Assembly (NCBI RefSeq): GCF_001625305.1
Contig: NW_017804176.1
Location: 1,476,673 to 1,540,672, forward strand
Length of the DNA stretch: 64,000 nucleotides
Origin: Branchiostoma belcheri
Taxonomy: Eukaryota > Chordata > Leptocardii > Amphioxiformes > Branchiostomatidae
Direction of reading: 5' to 3'
Part shown: positions 14,301-28,129 of the stretch, piece by piece
Layout of the letters: each line of letters begins with the position of its first letter
Position numbering within the stretch: the first letter of the stretch is position 1
The notes under the pieces: generated by a model
Databases searched by the model: none
Told to the model about the DNA's origin: nothing
What the model saw: the letters and a program-made list of their open reading frames with translations, nothing else
Position numbers and translations under genes: made by a program

Positions 14301-16950
14301 CTGGAGAGGGAGGAAGAGCAGGGGAAGATGAGTGCGGGGGGCACATGGGGCGGTCAGCGCGCGGGACAGGGCACAAAGGGGTCGGCGGCGAGGTCTTCAC
14401 GCCACCGCAGCAGCTTACCCTTACAGCACGACGGACGAACTACCGTCCGCGATCGCCAACGAACATGGCGGCCTCCTGGTAATTTGGACAGGTCCCGTGG
14501 AAAGATCGCGGTCTCTACGCGCTGTGCCTGGTCACTACGGGACGGCAAGCTGACCACAAGGGGCCGGGCTGTCAGAGGACGGCGTGGGCAGCCGTCACAG
14601 GGCGCGGGGGCAACTGACCACGCCGATCCGACCCCGTCCTTCGTGGGCACTGCCAGAACTGTTGCACAGAGTAGTACAGTTCTACTACAGATACAGAAGT
14701 TGTAGCGAGTACGGGGGTCCTCCCCGGTAGTAAGGGTTACGACTGTGGTAGTACGACAGTGCTGGTGGGCGGTACGTCCACACACACGCACGCTGTGGCG
14801 GTTAGGCATGGCCGCGATATGCCACAGGCTTCATCTTCAATTTTAGAAGTGACTTTAGACCGGGGAAGCGATGGGAAAAGTGCGTAGGTTAACCTGAGGC
14901 CATGATGGCGTGCTGTACAGTGGCTGCGCTGGGTGGCTTGACCGGGGCCCTCTCCGCTTTATGTCGCACGATGTCCTCAGTCGGCACACCGGTGGTCTAC
15001 TCCTCTCGACCCGAAGGAACGCTGGTACACTTCCCACTCTCTCTCTGTTTTGTGCTTCTACACGTGACGTACAATTACATGGCTCTTTGCCACTAATTAC
15101 ACATACCAATCAGCAGCCGCCCTGGCAACAGCCAATGGCGTGGCTCTGCTACCTGTCATTGAGAATAAAATTGATTATCCAAATCAAATTCAAACCGTCG
15201 ATAGGACGGGGATTTCACTGACCCCAAACGGGTAATCCGACAAGAAAACACGGCGTGCTATGCGAGTGTGCTTGTGTGTGTGTGCTGTTTCCGTGTGGAG
15301 TGTGTATAGAAGCAGGGAAGCCCTCACGCTCGGAGCGCAGAGTCGCCGGTGAAACGCTAATTCGTTTTGCGAATGTACGATATCGTGGAAAAAGTTCAAA
15401 GGTCAAACGGAGCGGAGGCGGTTGGATTACCCCCTCGCCGTGCAAACAAACTTCACCCCAGTGACAAGCGGAATGCGCTTTCCTTTACTTTCATTCTTTT
15501 TTCGCGAGTTTGTTTTTTTCCTCGAAAACGCGAGGCGACGACTGTAGTACTTGTAACCGTTTTTTGCGTCTTTCACGGTCACCTCACCCCCCCCCCCCCT
15601 CCCGAGGGTGCCCTCGCACCCGCCCCTTTCTTTGATTCGGCCGAAATGGGCTCGCTGTGGTGGCGCCGGTAGGTCTACCTTCGGCCCTTTCAGCAGTGGT
15701 CAGGGATTCCTCGCTGGGACAAAATTGATGTTCGCTTTGGAACGAGGATGGCGCGGCCTCCCGGGCACCAGTTCGTGACCCGTGCTCGTATTACCGCGCT
15801 CCGACCTTCCACCGACATCGCCTGCGTTTATTTTTCCTTCCGTGGCGACTTTCCCCTTGTGAGGACCATCTTGTGCCGCCGTGTCGCACACAGGACCCGC
15901 CGCGACCTCTGCCGACCCACGCCCGTCCCCCCGCGGCGCGGATGACCCATTGTATGAGTTGATTTGTGAGAGCTGGACACACCACCGCCCTGTGGCTTAG
16001 CGTGTGGTCTGTTTGTCCGCTGCCCCACACAATGACCAACACGCCGCAGTTTTGGCGGGAACTCTCCTAAAAAAAGCACGCCTCAAAACCTGTGCAAAAC
16101 CATCGCAAAAAGTGTACAACAACACACCATGTCAGTATAGTACGTGTACGTTCTCAACATATGTCAACAAACCCAAAAGGGCAATGTACGAAGTTTTTCC
16201 ACGAACATAAATGGTGAGAGACTCTGTGAGCGAGAGAGAGAGAGATTAGGACATGTACGGTTGACTTCCGGTCATCTGACCAAACAAAACCACGTGAGCG
16301 CAGGCTGAGAACGGAAGTGATTGCTTACAAGGTTATCGCGAGGAAAACGCGTTTTTGTTTTCCTAGCTGTAAAGATGTGTGCGCTACATCTTACGTCGTC
16401 CTGACTCGTAAACACGGGTACAAGACTACCTCAAGTTGCCGCGCTCTACTCTACATATGCACCTGTAGGTGTCACACCTGAGAAATCTACCTGCACGTTG
16501 TCTTCACTTACCTGTGGTGTCATGTGGACCGAGTGCCTCGGCCATACGGTGTTGCCGCGTGTGCGTGTGTGAGTGTTTTACGTGCCTTCAGAGAGTCCCA
16601 CATACGCCACACACTATGGCGGTTTATAAATGCAACCTGTTGGCTTGGCGCCAAAAAATCATGGCGGGCGGCTGAGTCACTGACAGAAAAAAATCGTTCA
16701 ATCTCCCAGCGCCTTCAGCTGACGTTTCCATGCGCGCGGAAAGGGATTTTTGCATGATTCAGTCGTCAATATTTTATGACAATAGTGTAATGGACAATGG
16801 TTGGACATCCGGGGCGTACCCTTTTCTTTCACACGGGGTTTCCTGGAACTGGGGCAGCCCACCTTTTGACCCGCACAAAAACCTTTCTGCGAACAACCTA
16901 CAAGACCGGAGTATTACATAAGAACCGCGCGAAATGTAGGGACCGGCCAC
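11400..16950. promoter_or_regulatory. CpG-rich promoter zone around the lin-28 exon
   Basis: Base composition changes sharply near 11.4 kb to sequence with abundant CpG and returns to AT-rich near 17 kb. The zone contains several YY1-like ATGGCG(G) motifs (12292, 14465, 14905, 15747, 16616, 16661), common at animal transcription start sites, a C13 run (15587-15599) and a short GA repeat (about 16230). Apart from the lin-28 exon, the open frames here overlap on both strands, as expected by chance in GC-rich sequence. The zone probably holds the lin-28 promoter and perhaps a divergent one, but I could not fix a first exon. Confidence 0.5.
14173..14300 (-). CDS. lin28: lin-28 exon: first half of the cold-shock domain (partial gene)
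   Basis: LIN28 is an RNA-binding protein (cold-shock domain plus two CCHC zinc knuckles) that blocks let-7 maturation and binds mRNAs. The exon runs from an acceptor (CCCTCTCCAG, read on the minus strand) at 14301-14302 to a GTAAGG donor at 14172-14171. It is 128 nt, enters with one codon base from the previous exon, and encodes about 42 residues. The block [17 protein letters not shown] holds the RNP1-like KGFGFI motif, and the exon ends at DDIFVYQ, the RNP2 part. CKWF with Cys, rather than the VKWF of Y-box proteins, is typical of LIN28, and the break after the FVxQ motif matches the vertebrate LIN28 exon boundary as I recall it. An acidic PEEGPEY stretch precedes the domain. The initiating exon, the rest of the cold-shock domain and the zinc knuckles were not found. 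Confidence 0.85.
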
Positions 16951-17248
16951 TTGTCGTCCAGGGGCGGTAAAAAAACAACGCTTTTATTCCTGAATAAAAA
17001 GGAGGCATAACTACCAAATGTAACCTACCTAAGCCACCTGTAGACTTCTTATTTTAAAAAAAAAAGGAATGGTGTTACGTAACAGCACTTTTCCTCATAA
17101 TTTCTCTAGCATAACGTTCATTTCTTCGCCAATCTTCTACAAAATGCACTGCTCTTTGGTGACAACTACGAATTTTAAATTTGTCTTTTCAGATAAAAAC
17201 AATGGTGTGATGACAAGAAACGGTAGATACATCATATGGTATTTGATT

Positions 17249-17353
17249 GTAACGTCGTTGTGTAATTCCTTTGCTTCAATTATGAAGCCTACAGTATAAA
17301 GCAATCGTTATGTAATTTCTTGCTTGCTTCAATTATAAGGCCTACGGTATTCA
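17249..17353. repeat. Imperfect tandem repeat, about 50-52 bp, 2 copies
   Basis: Two adjacent units share the order TGTAATT, GCTTCAATTAT, then GCCTAC(A/G)GTAT. The units are about 17249-17298 and 17301-17353, with substitutions and a 2-base length difference. Confidence 0.7.
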
Positions 17354-17765
17354 GGAATATTGTTGTGATTAATCACTATATTTCACTATAATAATATGCT
17401 TTATTATAAAACATAAAGTTATATAATAAAATGTTCCAATTAGTGATCCTACGATATTTAGCAGTTGTATGTGTGATGTGATGTGTTACTGTTCCTGGAA
17501 CGAAGAACCCATAGCCTCTACACACCAGGCCCTAACTACGGCCATACTTCTTAGGCTATCACGTACAGTTTTCTTAGTGATACCGGAAAGAAACAGCCGT
17601 AGTAAAGACCATCTATGGAGGACCCAGGTGTTTCAAATGGCTATAATAAGCGCAACATTCTGTTCTGGATGATGTGTACTTCTAGGAGCTTGTCATGGAG
17701 GATGAGAATACAAGGACGAACTATCGCTACATACACTCAAGTTTCGCAACGCATTCTTAGACCCT

Positions 17766-17950
17766 GTTCATACCAGACTTATATTTAGCGGTTTCAACCG
17801 GTTTTTCAAAAACCGGTTTTTATTTAACCTGGTGTGAACGCAAATTAACCGGTTTTTTAGGGGTTTAAATCCGATTTTGAAAAACCATCTCGGGAGGTGG
17901 TTTTTGAGGGGTTTTTGTGGGGTTTTTCCACCGAAAAACCTGGTCTGAGC
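17766..17950. repeat. Foldback sequence with AACCGGTTTTT palindromes
   Basis: GTTCATACCAG (17766-17776) is inverted at 17829-17839 as CTGGTGTGAAC (10 of 11 pairs). Between them lies a perfect 23-bp palindrome (17796-17818: AACCGGTTTTT, one C, then its complement). A second CTGGTCTGAGCGC-type motif lies at 17940. ACCGGTTTT recurs several more times up to about 17975. This layout fits the end of a DNA transposon or a foldback element, and a Myb-like frame follows 150 bp later. Confidence 0.6.
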
Positions 17951-18106
17951 GCTAAGGGTTTATTGAACCGGTTTTTGCGTCATAATTCCGGGGTCACGGG
18001 GTCAGCATCCTGACCGTGTGCGACCTGCAAGCTTTTTTGATCGCGTTGTTTTGACCAACTTGAGTTAGTTTCCACTGTTTTTTCCATGGTTTCTCTTCAT
18101 TTTGCG

Positions 18107-18407
18107 ATGGAATCAGCATATGCAACCTGGTCGGCGGACGAGACGCTCCTGATACTTAGGTTTGGAGAGCAGGAGTCGCCGAATTTGAAAAAGCTGGGGG
18201 GGGGGCGGCGAGGGCTCTACCGAAACAAAAATGTTGGAGGAGGCTGATTTCTTGAAGATAAAGGATCAATGCCGCAGTAAGGTAAAAAAAACCAAACTGA
18301 AGACGGCATACAAGCAAGAAGGCCAAGGACAACAATCAGAAGAGCGGGAGGAACGGTTATTCAAACTGCAGTCATGGCCGATTAATTGGATATTCACAGG
18401 ACAGGAT
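18107..18407 (+). pseudogene. Myb/SANT-like (trihelix) DNA-binding relic, frameshifted, cut by gap
   Basis: From ATG 18107 one frame gives ATWSADETLLILRFGEQ, the start of a Myb/SANT-like trihelix domain (Trp then a D/E-E-T-x-x-L-I pattern). It runs into a G-rich tract near 18196 and closes soon after with a glycine-rich tail. The domain continues in another frame as LEEADFLKIKDQCRSKVK, followed by LKTAYKQ; the QCRxK and KxAY pattern is the third-helix signature. A length change at the poly-G (true or a sequencing error) would explain the switch, and the extra A's near 18284 may be a second one. Such domains occur in PIF/Harbinger transposon accessory proteins and in host MSANTD genes. The nearby inverted repeats favour a transposon remnant. 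The 3' end is lost in the N gap. Confidence 0.55.
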
Positions 18408-18427
18408 NNNNNNNNNNNNNNNNNNNN
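18408..18427. other. Assembly gap (20 N)
   Basis: Exactly 20 N, which is probably a placeholder of unknown true length. It truncates the Myb-like relic. Confidence 0.98.
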
Positions 18428-19019
18428 ACAGAAGTGCAAATGTACTTAAGCAACCGATTCATCATAGAACAACTTTGGAAAAGCCCTCATGTCCATAGCT
18501 AATCTGTTAGCATTGACAAGAGCAGCAGTAATCATGGTTGATTAGTATATCATTAAAGATAGCGTAATAGATCAATACCTAGACATGCAAGTTTAATTAG
18601 AAGTAGAAGTACACATTTTAAATGTACTTACAGTATCAGAGAATTTATCTTCGAGGCAACTTTAGAAACTTTATGCTGAAATGTTGCCAACTGGAATCAT
18701 GCCAAGGCTAGACGCAAAGAATGAAACAGTGGAACATTTTTAAAAACAATTTATCAACACGTAACAAGCTCAATTCTTCTCCCTTCTGCGATCACGATTC
18801 GAATCGTTTTGAGATATCTTCGCAGTGAAAGTTTGAAGTCGGTATCAATCAATCAATCCTTAATTGTCACGACAGCCATGTGTAATGCCTTATAAGTTAT
18901 ACCCGGCAACCTTGACAGACCAAAAATCAGTTCAAACAAATTCATTGCTAAAATAGTGTACTTGTGCTATGTTTTCTGTGTCTTTTTGTCTGTCAAATAA
19001 TATCTTACATCACGGATGT

Positions 19020-19205
19020 GGGGTCGCGTGGCGTAACGGCAGAGTGCTCGAGTCGGAACCAAAAAGTCCCGGGTTTGAGTCCTGACATGCCACCGATCTT
19101 GTGCCCTTGGGAAAGGCACTTTACACGACTTTCCTCACTTCGCGCAGATGAAAATCATAATGAGTATTGTATTGTCCCCTGTGTTGGTGGCGGCATTAAT
19201 ATAAG
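19020..19205 (+). mobile_element. tRNA-derived SINE
   Basis: The head is tRNA-like: a pol III box A (TGGCGTAACGGC, 19029-19040) and box B (GGTTTGAGTCC, 19072-19082) about 43 bp apart, near the start of a GGGGTCGCG head. After the tRNA part comes a body with CCCTTGGGAAAGGCACTTTA, resembling the conserved central domain of several metazoan SINE families. The right end is not sharp; an A-rich stretch near 19206-19215 suggests it. The tRNA part does not fold as a clean functional tRNA gene (the anticodon region is ambiguous), so I call it a SINE and not a tRNA. Confidence 0.75.
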
Positions 19206-21392
19206 TTGAAAAAACTTGAGTGTGTCCCTACCACGTCTTGTGATTACATGTTGGAATGAAAAAAAAAATCATGGATCATATTCCAAATACAATGTACAAA
19301 GTCATATGTTTCATACATATTGGAATTTGGTCGCACACTGGTCTCTGTCAAGTGGGAAGGGAGCCTTACTGAGGAAAACAAATTTCTGGAGTTCCGCTTT
19401 TTTGATTGTACCGTAAATGGAGTCGAAAGTTTGTCCTTTCCGAAGAATAAATTGACCTTTTTAATGTTTGTTGTTTGGAATGTTACCAGTACAACTGTTG
19501 TATTTTGAGATACATTGTAAATGTCCGATAGTGACCCGTCCAATGCAAGAAGTCTACCATATCCAAATCTGATCTTAAAATTTTACACATCCAAGCTCGA
19601 TCATTCCAACCTCCCCCTACCTTGACTTCCAGACCACTTTCGGGCGCATGTTTTCAATAGATCTCTGCCCCTCCTAGACGTTCTCCAGTCTTTTTCTCTC
19701 TCTTGTTTTCTAAACTCTCGGTCCCAGGTGCTCAGTGTACTCATCGCTCGGTACTGACCCGAGAGCAGGTCGTTCACCTCAGACGACATTGACCCGGGAA
19801 GGTGACGTCATTACCGGGGAGTTGTGAGTGTGTGTACGTGACCTCGTGCAAGTGCCGGGTGTTTATCCGGATTACTCCCGGCGCTGGCTGAGCTGAGCTG
19901 GGGAGGATACCTTAGCCCCTGCCGATAACACTTTTCAGTCAAGTTACCGTGGGTAGCAAGCTCCAAGCAGATGTGTAGGACACGACTCAGTTTTTATTAC
20001 TTTTACACCTTCTTTTCTTTCCCGTAGAGAGTCCACCATTGCTGAGAGACAAACATTCAACGAATTTTATACACAGAGAACGAATCTTGCAAATGTACAT
20101 ATCTTGCTGTCTTTTAGACATATTTTTTTAGATATATTTTTTGTAATATCTTACAGCATATTCCGATTATAAAGCCAACTTGAGGATCACACAAATGCAA
20201 TTTTGGTCGGTCAGTGATCACCTGGCTGTGGTGAGGAAATCTTACGCGTGTTTTGAGACTTTTTATGCGTCTTTCAAGTGGCATCTCCTCCGTTTTGAAT
20301 TATACGGCAGTACATGTCTATTTGGCAGGCAAATTAACTTTGACATCATTAGAGGCGTCACAATCTAGACTCTCAACGACGTAATTAAGTTTGCTTCGAG
20401 TATTTGCGAAAATATTAAGTGAGTTTGTTTGCTTTGCGTATGAACGTGTTTAGAAATACGGGAGAGGGCTAGTTCAGTAAAACTGGTCATGGAGGCGGTT
20501 TAACCTATTTAGATTTCCTAAATGTGTATCTCTTCAGGGCATCATTTCCTTTGATAAAAGGACCCATATACAATACATGTAAACTTTTTTTATAGAAAGA
20601 TCTTTTTCTCCAATTCTTTCAGATCTACGAAGACGTCGATTCTGTTTTTTTGTAATCTTGGACTATCGGATAAGGTGTTGGGAATTGGCGCGTAAAACAG
20701 TTATGTGAAGTTTAAACGAAAAGCTCACTGTGCATTGGAGAATACATGTATCTATGAGTATTCAGTCGGACAGTGGAGTTTTCTTGTTTGTTCTTTTGCA
20801 TAACTGGTGGGCCGCCTTTAGGTACCAGTTTTGTGCAATATTAAAGTGCAAGCTACATAAGACCGGACTGTGAGGTTTTATTCACTCACACCGGAATGTT
20901 CGATAAGTGTGGTCTAGGTGTGGCTGGCCTTCAAGACCTCCAGCTTTGAGAAGATGTCCCATCCGAGAAGATGTCCCTCATATATCCCTAACCTAGGCCA
21001 GGTGTACACATTTTCAACTGAGTCGAGTGAGGAAAAAGTGTATTTCTCAATGACACACCTTTCGGCCGCCTGCTAGAGTCTGGATCCTAGCGTTATATCA
21101 AAAGACCACCCTACACGTACAACCTTTGGTTACTAGGCTATTAGTTATATCCACTCGACAACCTTTCCATCACAAGTCAGTCTAAACCTGCTGTCAGAAG
21201 TCTATCACACGACGCAAAAGACAGGGCCTCAGTGATACAGGTCTCTCAAGGACACGGGAGGTGACTGATGACCGATCATACATTACTCAGCGCGGCAGTG
21301 GAACGCACATTAGGTAATTAGGAAGTAACAAATGACGAGGCACGCGAGCTGATCTAATAACCAGCTTCATCTCATGCAAGCTGGCACCTCGC

Positions 21393-21415
21393 TGACGTCA
21401 TGATGAGATGCAAAT
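21393..21415. promoter_or_regulatory. CRE and POU octamer pair
   Basis: A perfect TGACGTCA (21393-21400) lies 7 bp from a perfect octamer ATGCAAAT (21408-21415). They sit in intergenic sequence between lin-28 and NSUN5. Function is inferred from motif matching only. Confidence 0.35.
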
Positions 21416-22559
21416 TTGTCATTTCCTTGTTGCCGGGCGTTGGCCGTCCAGAGGAAACAGGTGTGTTGGAAATTAGAAAGAAACGGTCGGTTTCTCTCAA
21501 TTGTCTTCATCAATCTACGATATTTCCATAAACAAAAAAAAGTGGAAAGATGCATGGATGTTGTCAAATACTACGGGAATTATTAAAAATTGACCATTTT
21601 CTAATGTTCATTTCATGACCTTATAGATGAATCATGACATAAGGGAGTAGCTCTAAAGAATGCTTGCAATCAGACTTTAACTTTTTTCCCAAGAAAATGC
21701 CGAGGGACACACCGAACCTGATTAATCATCTTCATCTGAATATTACTCACTTCAAAAGGGTCCAGTTGATTGAGTAATTACGATTATTACGGGGCGCTCC
21801 TGCTTTCATGCTCTCTTTGGTTGCAGGTCATTGTGATTGTCAAAGGCTAGCCGCCGTTGTTTCCGAGAAGCAGTCGGGATGTTTGGCCTTTGTGTGGTCT
21901 AACAATGGCGTGTTCCCCCATAGGTGAGGAGTATTTGTGGTGGTCGCACGGAGGTAGGGACGTTACCGAGTCTTAGTCATCGGTAAGCCAGGTCTTGTGA
22001 GAGATTTACTCATTTAGTGTGTATCATTAAGTATTCAGGTGATTGCTTTTGCTCTGGGGAAGCGAACAAAAGAATTTACAAAAGTATGCAGGCGACTTTT
22101 GAAAAAAAAAAAGAAAACGCAAATTGTACCCTGATTGAGATGAAAAAAGAGATACTGCCTTTTTTTAATTAAAAAGGATCGTCATTTGGCAGAAAAAGAA
22201 ACACCCATCCAACCGGACAGGTGCATGCTATCTGGTCAATCCACGTTCAAGACCAGTTGTGATCGCTCCCTGATATTCATGTCGTTCTATATCAGTATAT
22301 ACCTGCTACACAGGCAAATTTACGTTTCGTGTCCGACGATTCACACGAAGACATGATCATGGAAAAGAGGCCTGACAATCTCTGCAGAGAGAAGATTTTA
22401 ATTTTTTAAAAATCATTTCGTCAACAAAAACCTTTTTATTATTTCAAATATCGGTATACCTGCTTTTCCTTTGAAAATCGACAGGTGTCTTTGACAATCC
22501 GCATGGCAGAGTGGGTTGTAGCTATCCATACGCGCTCGAAGAATGTTTTGGTTTGAAAA

Positions 22560-22889
22560 CACACGCTTGTTTCTGAAAACTGAGAGTGGAATTGCGTTGC
22601 AGCGATGTACAGTATATGCAAATACCGATGTTGTGTAACACATGTAATACTACACATATATCGATGGGGGGCGTTGCACATTGTGACCTCGGGTCAAAGG
22701 GGGCGTGGCGACCTAGAGACTTAGGCACGCCGCCATGCGGTTGCTCGTCACGAAAGCAGCAAGCATGGCGGTCGGGGAAGGAAAGACGTAACAACACACG
22801 CTCGGGGCTGCCCAGAGCTGCCCTATAAGTTACATACGTTAACGTTACTCCAGGTGTGACTTCGCCGTCATCAAGCGCCGCCATTGTAG
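22560..22889 (+). promoter_or_regulatory. NSUN5 promoter and probable non-coding first exon
   Basis: A CpG-richer island with ATGGCGG motifs lies about 500 bp upstream of the NSUN5 start codon. CGCCGCCATTGTAG followed by GTATGC at 22890 looks like a first-exon donor, and the NSUN5 coding exon is preceded by a possible acceptor (CAACCACAG, ending near 23362). A short 5' UTR exon ending at 22889 is therefore likely. The transcription start itself is not visible. Confidence 0.45.
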
Positions 22890-23376
22890 GTATGCGTTTG
22901 ACGTTTAGCTTAATTTTATGATAGCAGAGGGGAAAATGCCACTGCTCACCGGAAGACGCCCCCCTCCCCCATGATGTTGTATACACCGTATACACACGTG
23001 GTTTTGATGTGTTCGTGATATTAACGTGTTTTGACGTGTTAGTAAGCATAAAGAATCCCTACAAGTTTTAGATGAATATGGGTTAGAAAAAGTACAAAAA
23101 ATTCAAGTTCAACCCAAGTGCACACTGTTATATAACGTTACCTTTATATATCTCCTTTGTTGATATCATACCTTCATATAAAAAAAGTTGGTATATAATT
23201 GCTGCATCATCATTCGGTTATATATTCAAATAGAAATTATGAAACCAAAGGTTTACACTTGAAAGATAATTGCATTGCTATTGATTTGTAGCTCATATAT
23301 ACCAATAAACAACAACAATAATGTAAAGTTTGTTTTCCTCAAAGAAAGAAGTTGCCAACCACAGACGCCCACCAAG

Positions 23377-26914
<3,538 letters not shown>

Positions 26915-26964
26915 TGGAGAAAAAAAGCAATCACCCAAGGAATGATGTAATAGAAAATGTAAAA

Positions 26965-26970
26965 AATAAA
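26965..26970 (+). terminator. NSUN5 poly(A) signal (proximal)
   Basis: AATAAA 51 bp after the NSUN5 stop. Another AATAAA lies at 27118-27123, overlapping the end of the open block at 26985-27122, so two alternative 3' ends are possible. Confidence 0.5.
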
Positions 26971-26984
26971 TTTTATTCATGTAG

Positions 26985-27122
26985 AAAAATGCTTCAGAAC
27001 CAAATAAGAATGAAGATGTTTTAATTGAATTTAAGTTACCAGAAGTTCTCAGTCAAAAAGTGGTAGAGCATACAAAGACTTGTAAAGGAAGCAAAAAGAG
27101 AGATGCTGACTCAGAAAAATAA
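26985..27122 (+). other. Possible alternative NSUN5 C-terminal exon
   Basis: Directly after an acceptor-like TTTTATTCATGTAG there are 45 open codons to TAA, beginning KNASEPNKNEDVLIEFKLPE and ending in a Lys/Asp/Ser tail. The first residues resemble KNASIETRTEDN within the normal last exon (KNAS at about 26757), so this may be a duplicated tail segment. A GTAAAT inside exon 9 (after GGCAAAGAAAAATTT) could act as donor. Whether it is spliced in is unknown. Confidence 0.35.
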
Positions 27123-27151
27123 ACTTGAACTGATGTTCCATTATACATCAA

Positions 27152-27157
27152 TTTATT
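27152..27157 (-). terminator. Candidate poly(A) signal of the Rab-like gene
   Basis: AATAAA on the minus strand, about 970 bp beyond the stop of the Rab-like gene. A second one lies at 26972-26977. The 27.2-28.1 kb stretch between the two convergent genes is AT-rich and otherwise empty, so it is probably the 3' UTR of this gene. Confidence 0.35.
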
Positions 27158-28129
27158 GCCATCATAGTTTCCGTCCTGGTAAGTCTAACCTACACCTCCA
27201 CCAAATATCATTCAAGATATAAAACCACTAAATTTGGTTCCTAAAAATCTCATCATGCATTGATTGTTTTATACAGGCAAATTGTACATTGCATAGAGTC
27301 CCAACAATAAAATGGCACGATATGGAAAATCCTACTGTAAGATTCCCATATCTGCCCATAGTTTATCTTTTGCATAGATAAAAACATTTCCTGAAATGGA
27401 TAAGGCAAAGCAAGCAACACACAAACTTATACAACAGCTAACCCCTTGAATGGGGCTTCCATTTAAAACTATATTAGGCAAAATGACTGGCTTTACTATG
27501 GAGGCATCACCAAAAACAAGTTCAACTTGATTCTATGGTTTCAGTGTACATGTGCATAAAACTCACTCTCCAAGTGCCATAAAACATTTTCTGTGCGTAT
27601 ATCTCATGCATAGTTAACAATATATAGGTAAATGCGTGATTGTACTTTGATATATGGAATATGTACAGCTAAAAGCAAAACATTACAACGCAAGACAAAT
27701 TTCTACAAAAGATATCTACATTGTATAATCAACTCCCAAAAACACAGCGATATTCCCTGAAATGCCTTGGTACATCTTGATTTGCATAGATACCTCAAAG
27801 AAAAATCATTGCTTAGCAATTAGATACCTTAAAAAAATGTTCATATAAACTTGGTATAAAAGACCATTCCAAAAGCTAAACTGTACAATATAAACGTCTT
27901 AGCTTGCAGAGCTTTGTGTAAATGGCAATTTACTACATGTCCCAGTATTTCTTATTGCTTTGGGAATGTAACTTCATGTATACGTTAACAGATAAAAATA
28001 TTCAGAGTAGTCCAAAATGCAATTTGGTGTACCCCCCCTGAAGCTAATGGAGTTTGCCACCTGACCATATCAGTTTTATACTGAGGAAAGTAGGCGGCAT
28101 TGTCCTTATATGACCTCTAGTATGCTACA

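Larger units (their letters stand above)
18428..22500. other. Intergenic sequence without a gene
   Basis: No exon could be supported. It holds the SINE at 19020, a GC-richer patch at about 19.6-19.95 kb that includes a TGACGTCA site (19803-19810), and a CRE plus octamer at 21393-21415. The rest is AT-rich and featureless to the eye. Confidence 0.5.

Noticed and set aside
14354-14809. 151-codon minus-strand frame upstream of the lin-28 exon
   Set aside because: It is in GC-rich sequence, overlaps open frames on the other strand, has no recognised domain, and no clear donor joins it to the lin-28 exon in the right phase. It may still overlap the true first exon.
19020-19095. A tRNA gene
   Set aside because: Boxes A and B are present, but the head does not give a convincing cloverleaf and it is fused to a SINE body.
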